DNA of 64,000 bases from Xiphophorus maculatus (GCF_002775205.1 NC_036453.1:29861213-29925212); one strand, 5' to 3'; positions 46,150 to 58,573 are shown, counted from the first letter of the stretch. Notes: generated by a model from the letters alone, not told the origin. A program made the numbers and translations.

Positions 46150-48600
46150 ACTCATGGTCTAAATGCGTGATACACGTCTCTGATTTTTTTGGTCAAAAAT
46201 GTAAAAAATTCTGTGTCACTTTCCTTCTGCTTAACGCTCATACAGTATTTTGGATAGTAAGTAGTCCATCTTAGCCGCAGAACTTGACGAAGTGTATAGA
46301 AGTTTGTAGCTGTCACATCAACAAATAGGTTAAAGGTCAAGGGGAGTGAACACTTCTGCAAGGTGCCATCTCTGCTTTGGGAAAACGGGCACAAACACAA
46401 CACAGAGGAACATTTCACTGTTGGTGCGATCGTTATTGAAGGTGATGAGCAAGCAGAGAGGAGAGCGGGGAGGGTGGAGACAAGAGAGTCACAGGGAGAG
46501 GGGATGGGAGTAGAATGAGCACTAAACCGCCTCTTCTTCTCTCTCCAGCACTTCTCCAGGAGAAAATCAGCTTCACTACAGCCCCTGTTAGACAGGGCCA
46601 TTTGTTTGTGTGTGTCCATTCATAGAGACGACCCACATTCGTCAGTGTCCACTCCAGCTGTAGAGCCTGTCTGCACTGAATGACAGAGAAGGAGACGGGA
46701 AGAAACAGGGGAAATCTGTGGGGAGGCAGATCTAGTTTACTCTGCTGCAAGCCTGAAGACAGGATGGATTTCTGCACTAAGTGAGCAAAGAGAAGATAAA
46801 CTGCACATATTAAGGTCTGTAACTTTTCCTTTTTCTTGTCATGTGTTTTGAAATAATCCAGGTATTAAATGTGAAGTTTACAAATTGTTTAGTGAGAGGA
46901 AATATGAGCAAAGAAAGAGGCTAATTTATTATGCAAAAGGGGTTCGCTGGGGTTTCCAAACAAGAGTAGCAGTAGTGTGGTGTTGGATGAGATCAGGGAG
47001 AAAATCAGGGAAAATGAACACTAATGGTTCCCCGAGTTGCTGGATCTAGTAAACAAGGTTAATGTAAGTGAGGGGGAAAATATTCATATATGCATCTTTC
47101 CACCAACTTGGGGAAAAGAAGACACTTTTAATGGGGCAGTGGAAGAGAGAAAAAAGTGGTGATGATTGGGGCAATTGCATCCCTAGAGGGAGAGGAAGAA
47201 ATGGAAGTGTCCTTTTAGAGTAACAAGAACAAAACAAGGTTTTGTTTGTGTTTAAAATGTTGCATGACTGTGGACTATAATAAACAGAAAATAAATGGGC
47301 TCCTCAAAGACACCGTGGTGGTATCAAACTTAAAGTTGCAGTTACACTCCAAAGCGTAAGGGGTAATTATCAGATATGAGAAGAATGTGTAAAAGTATGT
47401 TTTAACAGGAGGATGATACAAAACGCACACGCACATCAAAGCAATACAGCTCATTACCAACACTGGCCACTGACCCAAAAAAAAAAGAAAAGAAAAACGT
47501 CCAACGCTTGCTATTCAGACAGATCACAGTACCTAACAGTCTGCGTGGGTCTCGGCTCATTTTACCTTGCTGCCGATTATCATAAGCATATAGCAGCTCT
47601 TTTCGTCCCAATTTGCGCCTTTTGAAATCTACGTACTTTAATGCCCTGAATATCTGAGAGAATCAGATAACAGCCCCGCTTACAGAGGTGCTCGACCCCT
47701 GCTGCGGCTCTGAGTGCATTCAGGTGTGCTACCAGGAGATTGTGTCATTCATATGTTAAAAAAGGGGTAAAAAAGCAATGAATAAACTGCTAAGACTATT
47801 GTCTGTAGATCCCATTGAAAATCATCTGTTCTTCTAAACCAGGAGCCCTGTTGGTTCTTTATTGTCAATCCAAATTGGAGAGAAAACCATTGTTATTTAA
47901 CAAAAGAAAATGCATTAAGGCGTGTGATGCTGACTGAAGCATCACTTTTCTTTATACTTTGATCATCCCTGCATATCTCCGACCCCTGCGAGGGTTATCT
48001 GTGGTATTTGGGGCTGCAGGAGTCGTTTGGAATTCATGAGGTTGAGCCTGAAGTCTGTTTTCAGTTGATCTGGCTCAGAAGATGGGATGCTTAACATGGT
48101 TGGAATTCAGTCGACTTTTATCTCCTGCTTTTTAAGATGAATCTGCTATTTGAGTTGAAGCTGCAAATCTGCAAGGGAGGGAAAGTTTTTACATTTATTA
48201 TAGGTGTGTGAACATATGCACTGATTAGGAACCTTCCCAGTATCTCTGCCTTAGGCTTGGTTTTTGTATTTTTTATTTTTCAGCCATGCAGTGGAAATAC
48301 AGCATGAGAAAGTATGAACACACTCGATGCACTCAGAGGAAATGGCCCAAATGCCGTGACATTTGGCCACATCTAGATCTCGTAAATTATTCATGAATGA
48401 AAGATCTAACACCAGGCCTGATCAGACACTGAGAATGGGCACCTCTGGGATGTTTGCAATTCAATAAATATTGGTCAACCCTACAAGCATGGATTGTTAC
48501 AATTAGAGTAATCTCAAGAGCTACTTTGTGTAGAAGATATGCAAAGGTTTAATTAGAAACATCAGGGAGTCCCAGACAGACCATTTGCCTCTGATATAAC
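46150..48600. other. Intergenic region, no gene recognised
   Basis: About 2.4 kb. Minus-strand frames of 114-155 codons at 46152-46777 cross a purine-rich GA tract and do not resemble known proteins. Nothing else could be supported. Confidence 0.45.
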
Positions 48601-48609
48601 TGTGAGAAA

Positions 48610-48650
48610 TACTACTACTACTACTACTACTAATAATAATAATAATAATG

Positions 48651-48696
<46 letters not shown>
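48610..48696. repeat. Trinucleotide microsatellite (ACT)n(AAT)n
   Basis: ACT repeats at about 48610-48630 followed by AAT repeats to 48696, with one GAT interruption at about 48649. The poly-Asn and poly-Leu open frames here are artefacts of the repeat. Confidence 0.97.
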
Positions 48697-48697
<1 letters not shown>

Positions 48698-48699
48698 GT

Positions 48700-50349
48700 A
48701 TTAAATGACAAATTAAAAACAGAAATAAGGAGAAATGTCAATAAAAGTGCAAATGTTTGCATTCATTGTGAAACCAATATCAAAAACATCCAAAAGTTTG
48801 CACATAGTTTTCTTTAAAGAGAAATTTGATTAAACAAGCTCTGCTTAAAATCATTTAAGCCATAGCAAAACATTGAATCATATTAAAAACCATGGAAATG
48901 AAAGGCCGAAATGGATTAGTGTGATGGAGGTATAACGTGGAGATAAATTAAGTTTCTTAGCCTGTTTATGTTGAATTTTTTTTACTAATTCTTTGGTCAA
49001 GGTGTGGCTAGTGCTAGCCTTTACAAGCTACTTATGCTGTCATCTTAAATGATCACACTCATGTAAAATCAAAACACAACCTGCTGAAATTAAAATTATT
49101 GGACAGTGTAACTCACCAGCATTTCTTATTTTATCTTGTGGAAGAGGTTCAGGAAGGTCTGTAAAAAAGAATGATTCTCCTTTTCTTTTTTAAGGATATT
49201 CCTGCAGGAAGAATATTGGAACGTTAACTTAAGCTGAATATGTATAAAGCAGTGACATTGAAGAAGATTACACAGAGATGGAGGGAAGAAATGAGAAGTG
49301 TACAGAAGACAGATTGAGAAAGTGGAGCGGAGGAAGCTATGCGGCATGAAGTCTCAAGAGGAGTTTTGGCTGAATGTACTTCACTAGAGGATGGGGCTGT
49401 TTGAGGAGCCTGAGCAGATGAAAAAGAAGTTTGAGCATTAAGCGTCAGAGCTCACTGTACATACAGGCATACGGGAGACCAAACATGCCAAAGTTTAAAT
49501 CTACATAACTCCTGGAAGAGATTTTTCAGAGGTAGCCAAGCAAGTTTCATGGACTTGACAGCAGTAAAATAGCTGACAAAAGAAGGCCTTTCTATGAATG
49601 AAAAGCAGGAGTACTTCATCGGAGCCCCTTATGGGCTCCAGGCTGGGATATTTAATGCAACAAGAAAAAAATGGAAATCAGAAAGCTGACAACCCGAACT
49701 GACTAAAAATATGAGGCGAAAAAAGCTTAACTTTTCTAGTGAAGCGAATAGATTTTCCTTTATGACTTGATTAAGAAGGATTGGAATTCAGGTCACAGAA
49801 TGTGAAGCCCAGGGATGTTTAATCTAAGGGAATGGTGCTCAATCAACTTATTTATTTCAATAGAGCAGTAGCAGCTTCAGAAGCTTCTGCTCCTGTAGGC
49901 AGGCCTTCACAAACTGAAGACACGCTGGTTTTCAAGACGCTGAAAGAGAAGTGCAAGAGCAGCAGAGATCAGAGTCAAAATATATTTTCCTTGTTAGACG
50001 TCCTTTCATCTGTTTGAGAGTCAACATTTACCTTCAGCACTGGGTGAAGAAGGACCCGGAAGATGGCTTTGCAAATTTAACTGAAAAAAGATTTAACAAA
50101 GGTTAACAGACTCTTCAATATGAGGAATGGTTTTTATATTTTCAAGTTGCTCTTTTAGAGAAGATTCTCAGGCTTTGAAAATATTATCAAACCTAAAATT
50201 AGTTCTGTGAACAAATAGTTGCCGCATAGCAAAAAGGGATCAAGGTAATTTTGAAAAGAACTAAAAACTGTAATTCTGCTTACACGCTCTAGATCACGGG
50301 TCCAGTCTTTTATAAATAAATAAAAAAACGGCTCATTACCAGGCATCTA
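48700..50349. other. Intergenic region, no gene recognised
   Basis: About 1.6 kb with short open frames only. I see nothing repetitive or coding that I can support. Confidence 0.45.
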
Positions 50350-51575
50350 CAGAATCTGGTGACACTCTGAGGAGGTAATTCAGACACTGTTACCACTATC
50401 ATATCTAGTGCAACATGTGTATGGGATCAAAGCTACTCCCCGTTTGCATACTTAACCTTCAGGATGACCCACAGTCTGGAGCAGTGAAAGTTGAATTCCT
50501 TTCCAAGTAAACACAGAGAAACATTTGAATACACTGTAAGATTTGCTTTCAGTTTTTTTTATCTTTGAGTGTCAAGCTGAAAATTTGCTAACTTGAGTCA
50601 CCAGTTTCTCAGTTCATCAAGCGCAAACAGATGGATCCTCTTCTTTCTAATTTTACATCCCTGTGTTCAAATAACCCTATTACAACATGCCAAAGTAGTC
50701 TATTTGGGTTTTAAAAGGCATTTATGTCTATATTTGGAGAGCAAAGGGAGCGTTGCCGAAGGAAAACACACTGGTTGTTAGTCGTCTGTCCAAGTTAGTT
50801 CTTTTTTTTTTGCATTTGATTTTTTCTTGAACTTTCTTTATGGCTTCCTTTCCTGTTTGTTTATGTTCAGAAACCTCAACCACATTCTAAAATGAAACAA
50901 AAACTCTGACAACCTCCAATACAAACTGGAGATGGATTATTCATTTTGACTTATTTTTCTTTCTGTTTTGGCTCATAAAAGACTGATATTTTGCAAGAAT
51001 AAAAGAAGCCTCCCACTCAAATGGCTTGCTTTGAAAATGGTGCTCAGGGTCACTCAAAATTATGTTCATCAAATATAATTAACAGGCTTTTTATCATTGT
51101 CATCCCATGAGACCCGATTGAAAGACCATATTTCAGCTACTTACAAAATCTGCTGCTGGAGAAATATTTCATCTGGTGTAAAGTATGAAATACGGTATCT
51201 ACTCATGCATATTTGAACAAATTATTTAAAATCATATACAAGTTTGTGAAACATACATACACACACTGTAAAACAGGCTGGTAATTCAAATTGGCAAATT
51301 TTCACTCAAATCTCAAAAGACTAAAGACAGTTAATTAATTTGCAGTCAGTGGCTACACAAAAGTAAATATTGCAGTGTATTTAAATGCTTCTCTGTGTTT
51401 ATTTGGAAAAGACTTAAACTTTCACTGCTTCAGACTGTGGGTCATTTTGAAGGTTAAGTATGAAAACAGGGAGTAGTTCTGATCCCTTTCACAGCTTACG
51501 CTACATGTGATAGCAGTACTAGCTTAAGAGCTGCAAATTAATCACAAATATTTCCTTCTTTAAGAGTCAGGGCCA
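50350..51575. repeat. Large inverted repeat with about 250-bp arms
   Basis: The left arm (about 50380-50620) and the right arm (about 51275-51530) are inverted copies. For example GACCCACAGTCTGGAGCAGT (50466) pairs with the reverse of ACTGCTTCAGACTGTGGGTC (51425). TCCAAGTAAACACAGAGAAA pairs with the reverse of a TTCTCTGTGTTTATTTGGAA run, and AAAATTTGCTAACTTGAGTC pairs with the reverse of AATTCAAATTGGCAAATTTT. Identity is about 80% by eye over the whole arm, with a spacer of about 650 bp. It could be an old transposon with long terminal inverted repeats or a local inverted duplication. No transposase is seen in the spacer. Confidence 0.8.
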
Positions 51576-52040
51576 TGTAGGTACAGTATGACAAGCCTCT
51601 CTGGTTTGACTAAAAATAGAGATATTTGAAGAGGCAGAGATGCTGTATGCAGTGTTTTCATTAGTTTACAGTGATGATGCCCTGAGAAACCAGCTTGTGA
51701 TGATAATTGTCTGATTTTCATTTTGATATCCCCTCATCATTGATCGGCCGCTGGGGATTCTTTTTCCAATAAATGAACCAGGTCTCTCTGACAAGAGTCG
51801 TTTTAAAAATATTTTGAAAAATATTTTCAAACACTACTGCTTTAAAACAGCAGTCGAGCGCTTGTGGTGAAGGTTAATTCCGGCCATTTTTTTTTCTTTT
51901 TTTTTAAGAGACTCAACATCAATCTTGAGAACGGCATCATAAATGACTATAGCATGCCGAACTCCGATCACATGAGATGAGTGAACACTTGAAGCACAGC
52001 TGGGGCAATCTACAGGAAACTGCTTTGAGCACCGACTTTT

Positions 52041-52044
<4 letters not shown>

Positions 52045-52108
<64 letters not shown>
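52045..52108. repeat. (TA)n microsatellite
   Basis: A TA run of about 64 bp directly abutting the left end of the Tc1-like element at 52109. Tc1 elements insert at TA, so the run may have provided the target. Confidence 0.97.
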
Positions 52109-52111
<3 letters not shown>

Positions 52112-52399
52112 TACAGACCAAACGTTTGGACACACCTTCTAATTCAATGGGTTTTCTTTATTTTCATGACTATTTATAAGGCAAGAAATCCCACTTATTA
52201 ACCTGACAGGGCACACCTATGAAGTGAAAACCATTTCAGGTGACTACCTCTTGAAGCTCATCAAGAAAATGCAGAGTGTGTGCAAAGCAGTGATCACAGC
52301 AAAAGGTTGCTACTTTGAAGAAACTAGAATATAAGGGGTATTTTCAGTTGTTTTACACTTTTTTGTTTAGTGCATATTTCCACATGTGTTATGGTCTGT

Positions 52400-52481
<82 letters not shown>

Positions 52482-52551
52482 TATATATATATATATAAAA
52501 AAATTATAGTTTGGACACACAACTGTGTGTCCAAACTTTTGGTCTGTATTG
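52109..52551 (+). mobile_element. Internally deleted Tc1-like transposon
   Basis: The left end CAGTACAGACCAAACGTTTG and the right end (reverse of CCAAACTTTTGGTCTGTATTG) are inverted repeats of a well-known fish Tc1-type element, with TA on each side. Of the gene only the C-terminus of the transposase remains (about 52230-52334: GDYLLKLIKKMQSVCKAVIT, stop TAA). The DDE domain is deleted. A TA microsatellite (52403-52497) has expanded inside. An extra copy of the left terminus (TAGTTTGGACACAC) lies just before the right terminus, creating a small palindrome. Confidence 0.9.
52403..52497. repeat. (TA)n microsatellite inside the Tc1-like element
   Basis: About 95 bp of TA repeats with one TTT interruption near 52478. 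Ile-Tyr open frames across it are artefacts. Confidence 0.97.
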
Positions 52552-52635
52552 TATATATATATATATAGTATATATAATTTTTTTATATATATAAAAAAAT
52601 TATATATATTTTTTTATATATATAGAAAATATATA
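52550..52635. repeat. Palindromic A/T-only tract
   Basis: TA repeats followed by ATTTTTTT-ATATATAT-AAAAAAAT type mirror/inverted runs. The tract can fold on itself (AATTTTTTTATATATA pairs with TATATATAAAAAAATT). It probably arose from the neighbouring microsatellite. Confidence 0.8.
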
Positions 52636-55600
52636 AGTAATCTTTGTGTGTGGCACAAAGACTACTTAAAATGTATTTAGGGGTACTTGTTGAAAAACAT
52701 TTAAGGTTATATATAAGTAATGCTATCTGGGACAATTGTGCCAGCTGCTAATATTAAATGCCAATGGCAGCTTACAATGCAAATTCAAAATCAAACTGAA
52801 TAAAATCCTGATTACAGGAACAGGTCTCACAGAAAGAGTGTCATTGCTTTTGCAACTTATGTAAAACAATTAAGGATCCCTCATTGCAGCAGTTTGGCTA
52901 AAAACATATTAAATGCTGTAAATTCCAACTCTTAAAGCTTTTTGTGAGAAGATCAAAATGTTCCTAAATTGCAGATATTAGAATTTTGTCTCTAATCTCA
53001 TTGGTGCATTTCTACTTGGGAAACAATATTGTTTAGTGTTAGAGATTTTTTGGTATTATCATTTTATTCTTACTTTAGTTCACATTCAGCCTATAGATCA
53101 TTGTGATTTTCTGTTTAAAGTGTTCTCTTCCTTACGTGTGTATGGAGGTCACTACTGTCGGTTCAACTTTACGCACCTCCTAATTTAGTTAAACTACCTG
53201 TGAACAGTCGTATTTTGTTTTATTGACAGTACTGACCGAGATTTGAACCGGGCTCAGACCTTTGATCAGATATCACACCTGGAACTGGGTTGTTAGATGT
53301 TTGGGTTAGAAGCTTTACGACCTCTGTTGTTTTCCTGACTGCCCCCTTGCCTGTTCTTCTTTGACAATAAAAACAGGAGCTCATGTGAGAGCCGATCAGA
53401 ATGCTCTGTGGATTGTTCGGAGGAAGAATGGACAGAGTGTTCTCCTTTTGCAAAAGCTCTACATAAAATTCATATACGTTGTCTGTGGTTCTTTCTTTTA
53501 TTTAGGTTCGAAAGGAAAATACCTATCATTTAGTTTCTTTTATTGTAGCTGAAACAGAAGAGAGACAAATGACAGCCAGATCGCTCTCTGAGGGTCATAC
53601 ACCTTTAAGAAAAAGAAGACAGAATAACAACTGGGTCTTGCAGACTGCAGCGAAACACTGATCTTCTGTCTGATGCAAGGTTGCTCTTCAAGGAGCAATT
53701 TAACTCCCATCTTCACTGAAGCGCTCACTCCTTCCTTGAAATTCGGGGATAGAGAGCAGGTTATGTCACAGATTTGATTTATACATTTGAAGGCGATACA
53801 CAGTAGAGAAGAAAAAAATCTAAAAATGATTAAGCTTTTTCCTCTGTGTCCTCATGTACCCTACCTTACAGTTCCTGCTTTTCCTTGGGAAATTAAAACC
53901 AGCGGTATTTACGGTGCGTAGGCAGGCGTGTGAATGCACGTCTAACCTCTTCAGCCTCTCTGGGACTGTACGGCTTGCCCTCTTAAAGTAGATTAGCTTG
54001 AAAAAGAACCGTGCGTACGTCGTTGCCTGGATACAAAAAGCATCATTAGGCACAATTATCAGCCACTTCAGTGCACAATAAACAAGCTTCATCACTGATT
54101 TGACAACAACGCATCATGTAGGACCTCAGTGTATACAGAGCAGCAAAGAGGGGTGTGGAAAGAAGGTGAGGGCAAAGGTTGAGACCTTGGAAAGGTATCA
54201 AAGGAGACCCTTTGATAAAGAAATTATAGGATATATTTCAAAAGTAGATGGATAAATCTTTTTATGAACAAAATGTCACATTCTGTTTGTGAGGTTTCTG
54301 TAAATTATGAGAAACAAACTATGCAAACAAATGATTGGCCCAGTTTGATTATGAGGAGCATTTGATAAAGAAAACAAGAGTATGGACAAAGGAGCACCCA
54401 GTCGAAAAAAGAAACAAGGCAACCCAACTCATCCATCCTCATTATGCTGTGTGCCTGCCTGAAGCTACTTTGGGCTTCAAATTAAAGAGAGTAGAGTTCT
54501 TGTCAAATACACGACCCAGAGAGAAATAGATGAAAGGAACTGAAAAAAGTCTAAAATAAAACAGTTTTGGGACAGGGAGGATCACTTAAGCTTTCTGCAA
54601 GTTTTCTTCCACATGAAGCTGGTGATGCTCACAGAAAAGTTCCATAATCTCCTATAAGTGTATTCAAAAGACTTCATAATCCATTTGATGAAATTGTCAA
54701 ACTCGGGGGAGCGACAATAATAGATGATATGACTCTGTGGAAAATTTAGCTTAAAAGGACCAATAATAATATAACGTAGCTGGTAGTTGGGTATTTTTTA
54801 TGGATTCGCTCTTGCACATCTTTTCACCTTCTGTCTAAAGCACAGGGTTTTAACTACTGTCTCGTTTGGTTGGAAACAGTAGGTTGTATCACAGTTACTC
54901 AGCTTATTGTTTCAGGTGGATCCACTCATCACAAAACATACAAATGTGTAAACATGGTGTTTTGTTTTCAATGAGAAATACATTTCTATATTAAATCAAG
55001 GTTTACTTCTTTGTAATCTTGCTTAAAATAAATGTTAATTTCACTGTAGTCACATAATGCCCTACAGCATAATTTAGAAAAGCAAATGTGTAAATAATTT
55101 GGGAACATTTATTCACATTTAAAAAGCACTTTTACACAGTGGTACTTCACTTAATAACAATTCCAGTAAAATAGATTTAACTGAGTCCCATTAAAGTAAT
55201 ATTTTATATTTTTAATGTTAATGAAAATGTTTAAAATGTAAGACCTGCTTTGAGGCGGAGCTTTGGGTAAACAGGCAGTGCTTTGTGAGAGCAAATATTC
55301 AGTGACTCTGTAAACTGTGAGCTCCTACGTTTATCTGGGTATTTCGTTGACAACTCTGCTATGAAATTATCTCTTGCCTTCTGATTGTATCCTGCTTCTC
55401 TCACTCAAACTTCCTCTGCATGTTGGTTTTATTTGTAAGGTAGGGTTTGTCTTCTCTACTTTCTGATTATTTTACTTTTTGACTAACTAAAGGTGCCAGT
55501 CCCTTGGTAACAATTCCAACGAATAGAAGGATTTTGTGAGACTCGGGTGAATTTGTTTTAGTTACAAAGTTCCCTCCAAGTTACCTACTTAAGCTAATTC

Positions 55601-57600
55601 AACAATGACAACTGCTGACACTTACGCATTTGAACATGACCTTTACATGTAGTATTGTACTGCAGTATAACAATATTGACTTAACCTAATATTCCATTGT
55701 GCTAATAGTGGAAGTCATAGTTACATTGTCGTCTATCTCATTGCTTAAATTCCTCAGGACTGTTGGCACTTTACCATTTTCGTAGAAATCCTTTTTTCTC
55801 ATAGAGAACATTAGAGAATTTTATAAAATACAGGTATCACAATGTATCATGTGTTATTAATGTATTTTAGAAAAGAAAATGTTACAGTTAAACCTAATCA
55901 ATGGGTATTTGGACTCCAGATTGACTAAACAGCTCATTTCAACAGACCAGTTGGGAACCCTATGTATGTCGTAAATGGAAATGTGTCTGAGAAATTCAGG
56001 AATTATTTGTGCAGAGTCTTATATAAACATTCATTAACATAACATGTTCCAAAAATAACCTTTTGAAAGGTTATAAAGTCTTATATTATGCGTGTTGAGA
56101 AGTTCAAGCTCACACCAACTCCTATGACCAATGTACTGAAAGTTACTTTGCAATACTAATGTAATCAACATGATTTGAATATATATTCCTCAAAGTAAAT
56201 AGAGAGCGAGTAACGTGTCGATGCGTGTAATTATCACCCACCTGCAATTAATGATGCTGATTGCTAATGCTTCTAGTAAATAACCAGATTTGTATCTTGC
56301 ATGTTAGTCCAGAACTTAATCTAGTTTCTGATTTAAACACAAATTTAAAAGTCTGATTATGAATTTTCCAGTGTCATTCTCCCAACTCAGAGCATCGATA
56401 TTTATAAAAACAATTGGTAACAACTCTAGCCATCAGAAATTGGAAACCTTTCTAAAATGCATTTAGTGTTTGATAGTGTTTTTTTTCTATTTGCTACCTT
56501 TCCCTTCTGCACATAAATATTGAAAATGCTCTGTTAATGGGGGCCCACACATGCAGTTAATGTAGTTCAAACGGCTTGTGGAGAGCGAAAATATATTTCA
56601 CCACTCTCCGCTGAATATCATGCAAGTGGCCAGGAATGGAGGCTATATGGGCCATGCTGAAAATGAATAATGAAATGGAGAGAGAGAGGAAAATAAAGGG
56701 GGGGGGGACTTAGCTGACAGATAAGAGCAAAGTGGACGCACACACCAGTGCGAGATGAAAAGTGTGTGCTGACCTTTTGCTTTCATTCTTGTCATGGTCA
56801 TTTATTCCTCCCTTTGAAGTGTCTCTCTCCTCCCTGTCATAGATCAAGTCAAGACACAAGAACGCCGTGAACCAAATACAAATCAGCCTCTCTCTCCTCT
56901 AACAGACGTCTCCTTGGTCCTCGCACTCGGTTCTGAGCAGTGATTTGTGATGGAACATTACGAGCAGTATTAATACACAGAGGAGGAAGGCTGCCGCTCG
57001 GATGTCATTGTGAAAGCTGATTATGAGGGTTTAATTTCATCAGATAATGCCTTCATTTATGAGGAGACACTGCTGGAGGCAAGAGGTCTGACAGGCTTTC
57101 AATGTTACAAGCACTCCCCCTGCTGTTCATTAAAATAGTGGTGGAAGAATGGTTCTTAACTAAAGTAGGTGTCATTTACTTATATGGTTGAAAGAAGTTA
57201 TTCATTTTAGTTTGTACTGTATGTTGACAAGTATTATGTCATTTTGATCTTTAACCATGTTCTTTTTAAAATACAGTTTTATACTAAGCATAGACGTTCA
57301 CATTTTTTTTCACATGAAATAAAAATGCAGAAATTGTATTAATTTGAATAATTTTCTGTGTGAAATGTGTTTTTTCATCAGCAATAATTTAATATGATAC
57401 CTTGCATAACTTTTTCACACTTCAATTTAGGACAATTACAAATTTTTATGAATATTAATTAGATTTTAAGTGATTAAACAATCCATAGATCTGGCTAATT
57501 TCTAATTAGATGGCAAAGGATATACAACATCCTAAAGGTTTTGCAAATAATCTGAACAGTTTACATCTTTGCACATCAAGAAACTAAAACGTTCTCTTTT
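52636..57600. other. Gene-poor region upstream of sertm1, no gene recognised
   Basis: About 5 kb of AT-rich sequence. An untranslated first exon of sertm1 may be hidden here, but I could not identify one. The segment at about 56520-57110 has long runs of balanced base composition and no repeat character, and is a candidate conserved non-coding element. Confidence 0.4.
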
Positions 57601-57639
57601 TTTTAATTTCAAGATAGCTCAAGCTGTGTTAAACTGAGT

Positions 57640-57900
57640 GGAGTGTCTGTGACCCAAATTTTCAGCTGGGTTTAGGTTGTTGTTCTGCCAGGTGAATCTC
57701 TGATAGTGTCAAGTCTTTCACAGTACATTCATATTATATCTCACCAGCTTTCATATACCTGCTTATGAAAAGCATCCTCAACTCATGATGTTACCACAGT
57801 TCTTCATAGTGGGCTGTGGATTGTCAGATGTTTTGCATCCATCCACTAATTTTCTATGCCTACTTATTTTTGCACAGCTAATAGTTGTTTTGTCAACAAA
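57640..57900 (-). mobile_element. Decayed Tc1-like transposon fragment, antisense
   Basis: The plus strand has GGTTGTTGTTCTGCCAGGTG, TCAAGTCTTTCACAGT, CTCACCAGCTTTCATATACC, GAAAAGCATCCTCAACTCAT, GATGTTACCACAGTTCTTCA and AGTGGGCTGTGGAT. This is the antisense of the central part of a fish Tc1 transposase gene, the same type as at 45620-46145, in order but heavily mutated. Confidence 0.55.
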
Positions 57901-58132
57901 TACTCAGTTTCATCAGTTTTCCTGAATTTCATCTCATGTTACCTCAGGCTTGAAGGAAAATATTAAAAAAAAAAAAATTTGTGTGTATTGTAAATTCTGA
58001 TGTGAAGGAGAAATCTGGGTATGCCTTTCATATAAGTAAAGGCTAATTGGAAGTTAGACAAGAATATTAGTGAAAACTCTTTTGTCAGTAATATCAGACA
58101 TTGTGAAAAAGAAAGCCTCAAGGTCATTTAAG

Positions 58133-58170
58133 TAATTAATGCTGGACTCAAAAGAGTCCAGCATTAATTA
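58133..58170. repeat. Perfect 17-bp inverted repeat with AAAA loop just upstream of sertm1
   Basis: TAATTAATGCTGGACTC (58133-58149), AAAA, then GAGTCCAGCATTAATTA (58154-58170). All 17 positions pair. It lies about 47 bases before the first possible sertm1 start codon, upstream of the pyrimidine-rich tract that probably belongs to a splice acceptor. Confidence 0.95.
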
Positions 58171-58216
58171 TGCTTGGCAATAAAAATCATCTTTCTTTCT
58201 TTTCCTCCATGTCATA

Positions 58217-58573
58217 ATGTCAGCCAGAATGTCGGGAATGGACGTCCTGCTGGTGGACAACAACAAGACCGGAGTCACCCCGATAGACAATGGGACTTTT
58301 CTCCGTTTCTCCCCGACGTCCGCCTCCACGTCGGCGGCTGCATCGTCCCCAGGAGGTCGCCAGGGCAACGTCTATGTCTACGTGTGGCTCTTCCTCGGGC
58401 TGCTGGTGTTCCTGCTGACGCTGCTCATCATCTCCCTCCACAGGCTGAAGAACATCATCTCATCATCTTCCTCGGTCCCCGACTGCAGCAGCGAGGGAGG
58501 GAGCTCCTTCACCAACATGGAGATCTGCAGCATCTCCTCTCAGAGGTCCACCATCTCTGTGCTCTCCACCTGA
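58217..58573 (+). CDS. sertm1: Serine-rich and transmembrane domain-containing protein 1
   Basis: Seen: a single-exon frame, 118 codons plus TGA. The middle (GNVYVYVWLFLGLLVFLLTL, then LIISLHRLKNII; residues ~49-80) is one transmembrane helix followed by basic residues. The tail SSSSSVPDCSSEGGSSFTNM, EICSISSQRSTISVLST is serine-rich. The LHRLKNIISSSSS and GSSFTNMEICSISSQRST blocks match human SERTM1 (107 aa) almost residue for residue; the N-terminal 45 residues are poorly conserved apart from the NGTFL motif. NGT at 25-27 is a possible N-glycosylation site. Known: a small single-pass membrane protein of unknown function. Start choice: CTTTTCCTCC...ATAATGTCAG looks like a splice acceptor ending at about 58223. 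If used, translation begins at ATG 58229 (114 aa, MSGMDVLL) because the 58217 ATG would be intronic. It runs tail to tail with nbea. Confidence 0.93.
   Translation: MSARMSGMDVLLVDNNKTGVTPIDNGTFLRFSPTSASTSAAASSPGGRQGNVYVYVWLFLGLLVFLLTLLIISLHRLKNIISSSSSVPDCSSEGGSSFTNMEICSISSQRSTISVLST

Noticed and set aside
46152-46777. Minus-strand frames of 114-155 codons
   Set aside because: Composition follows a GA-rich tract on the plus strand; there is no similarity to a known protein.
48562-48817. Poly-Leu and poly-Asn reading frames
   Set aside because: Translations of an AAT/ACT trinucleotide repeat with no flanking similarity.
51834-52568. Ile-Tyr repeat reading frames
   Set aside because: Artefacts of TA microsatellites flanking and inside the Tc1-like element.
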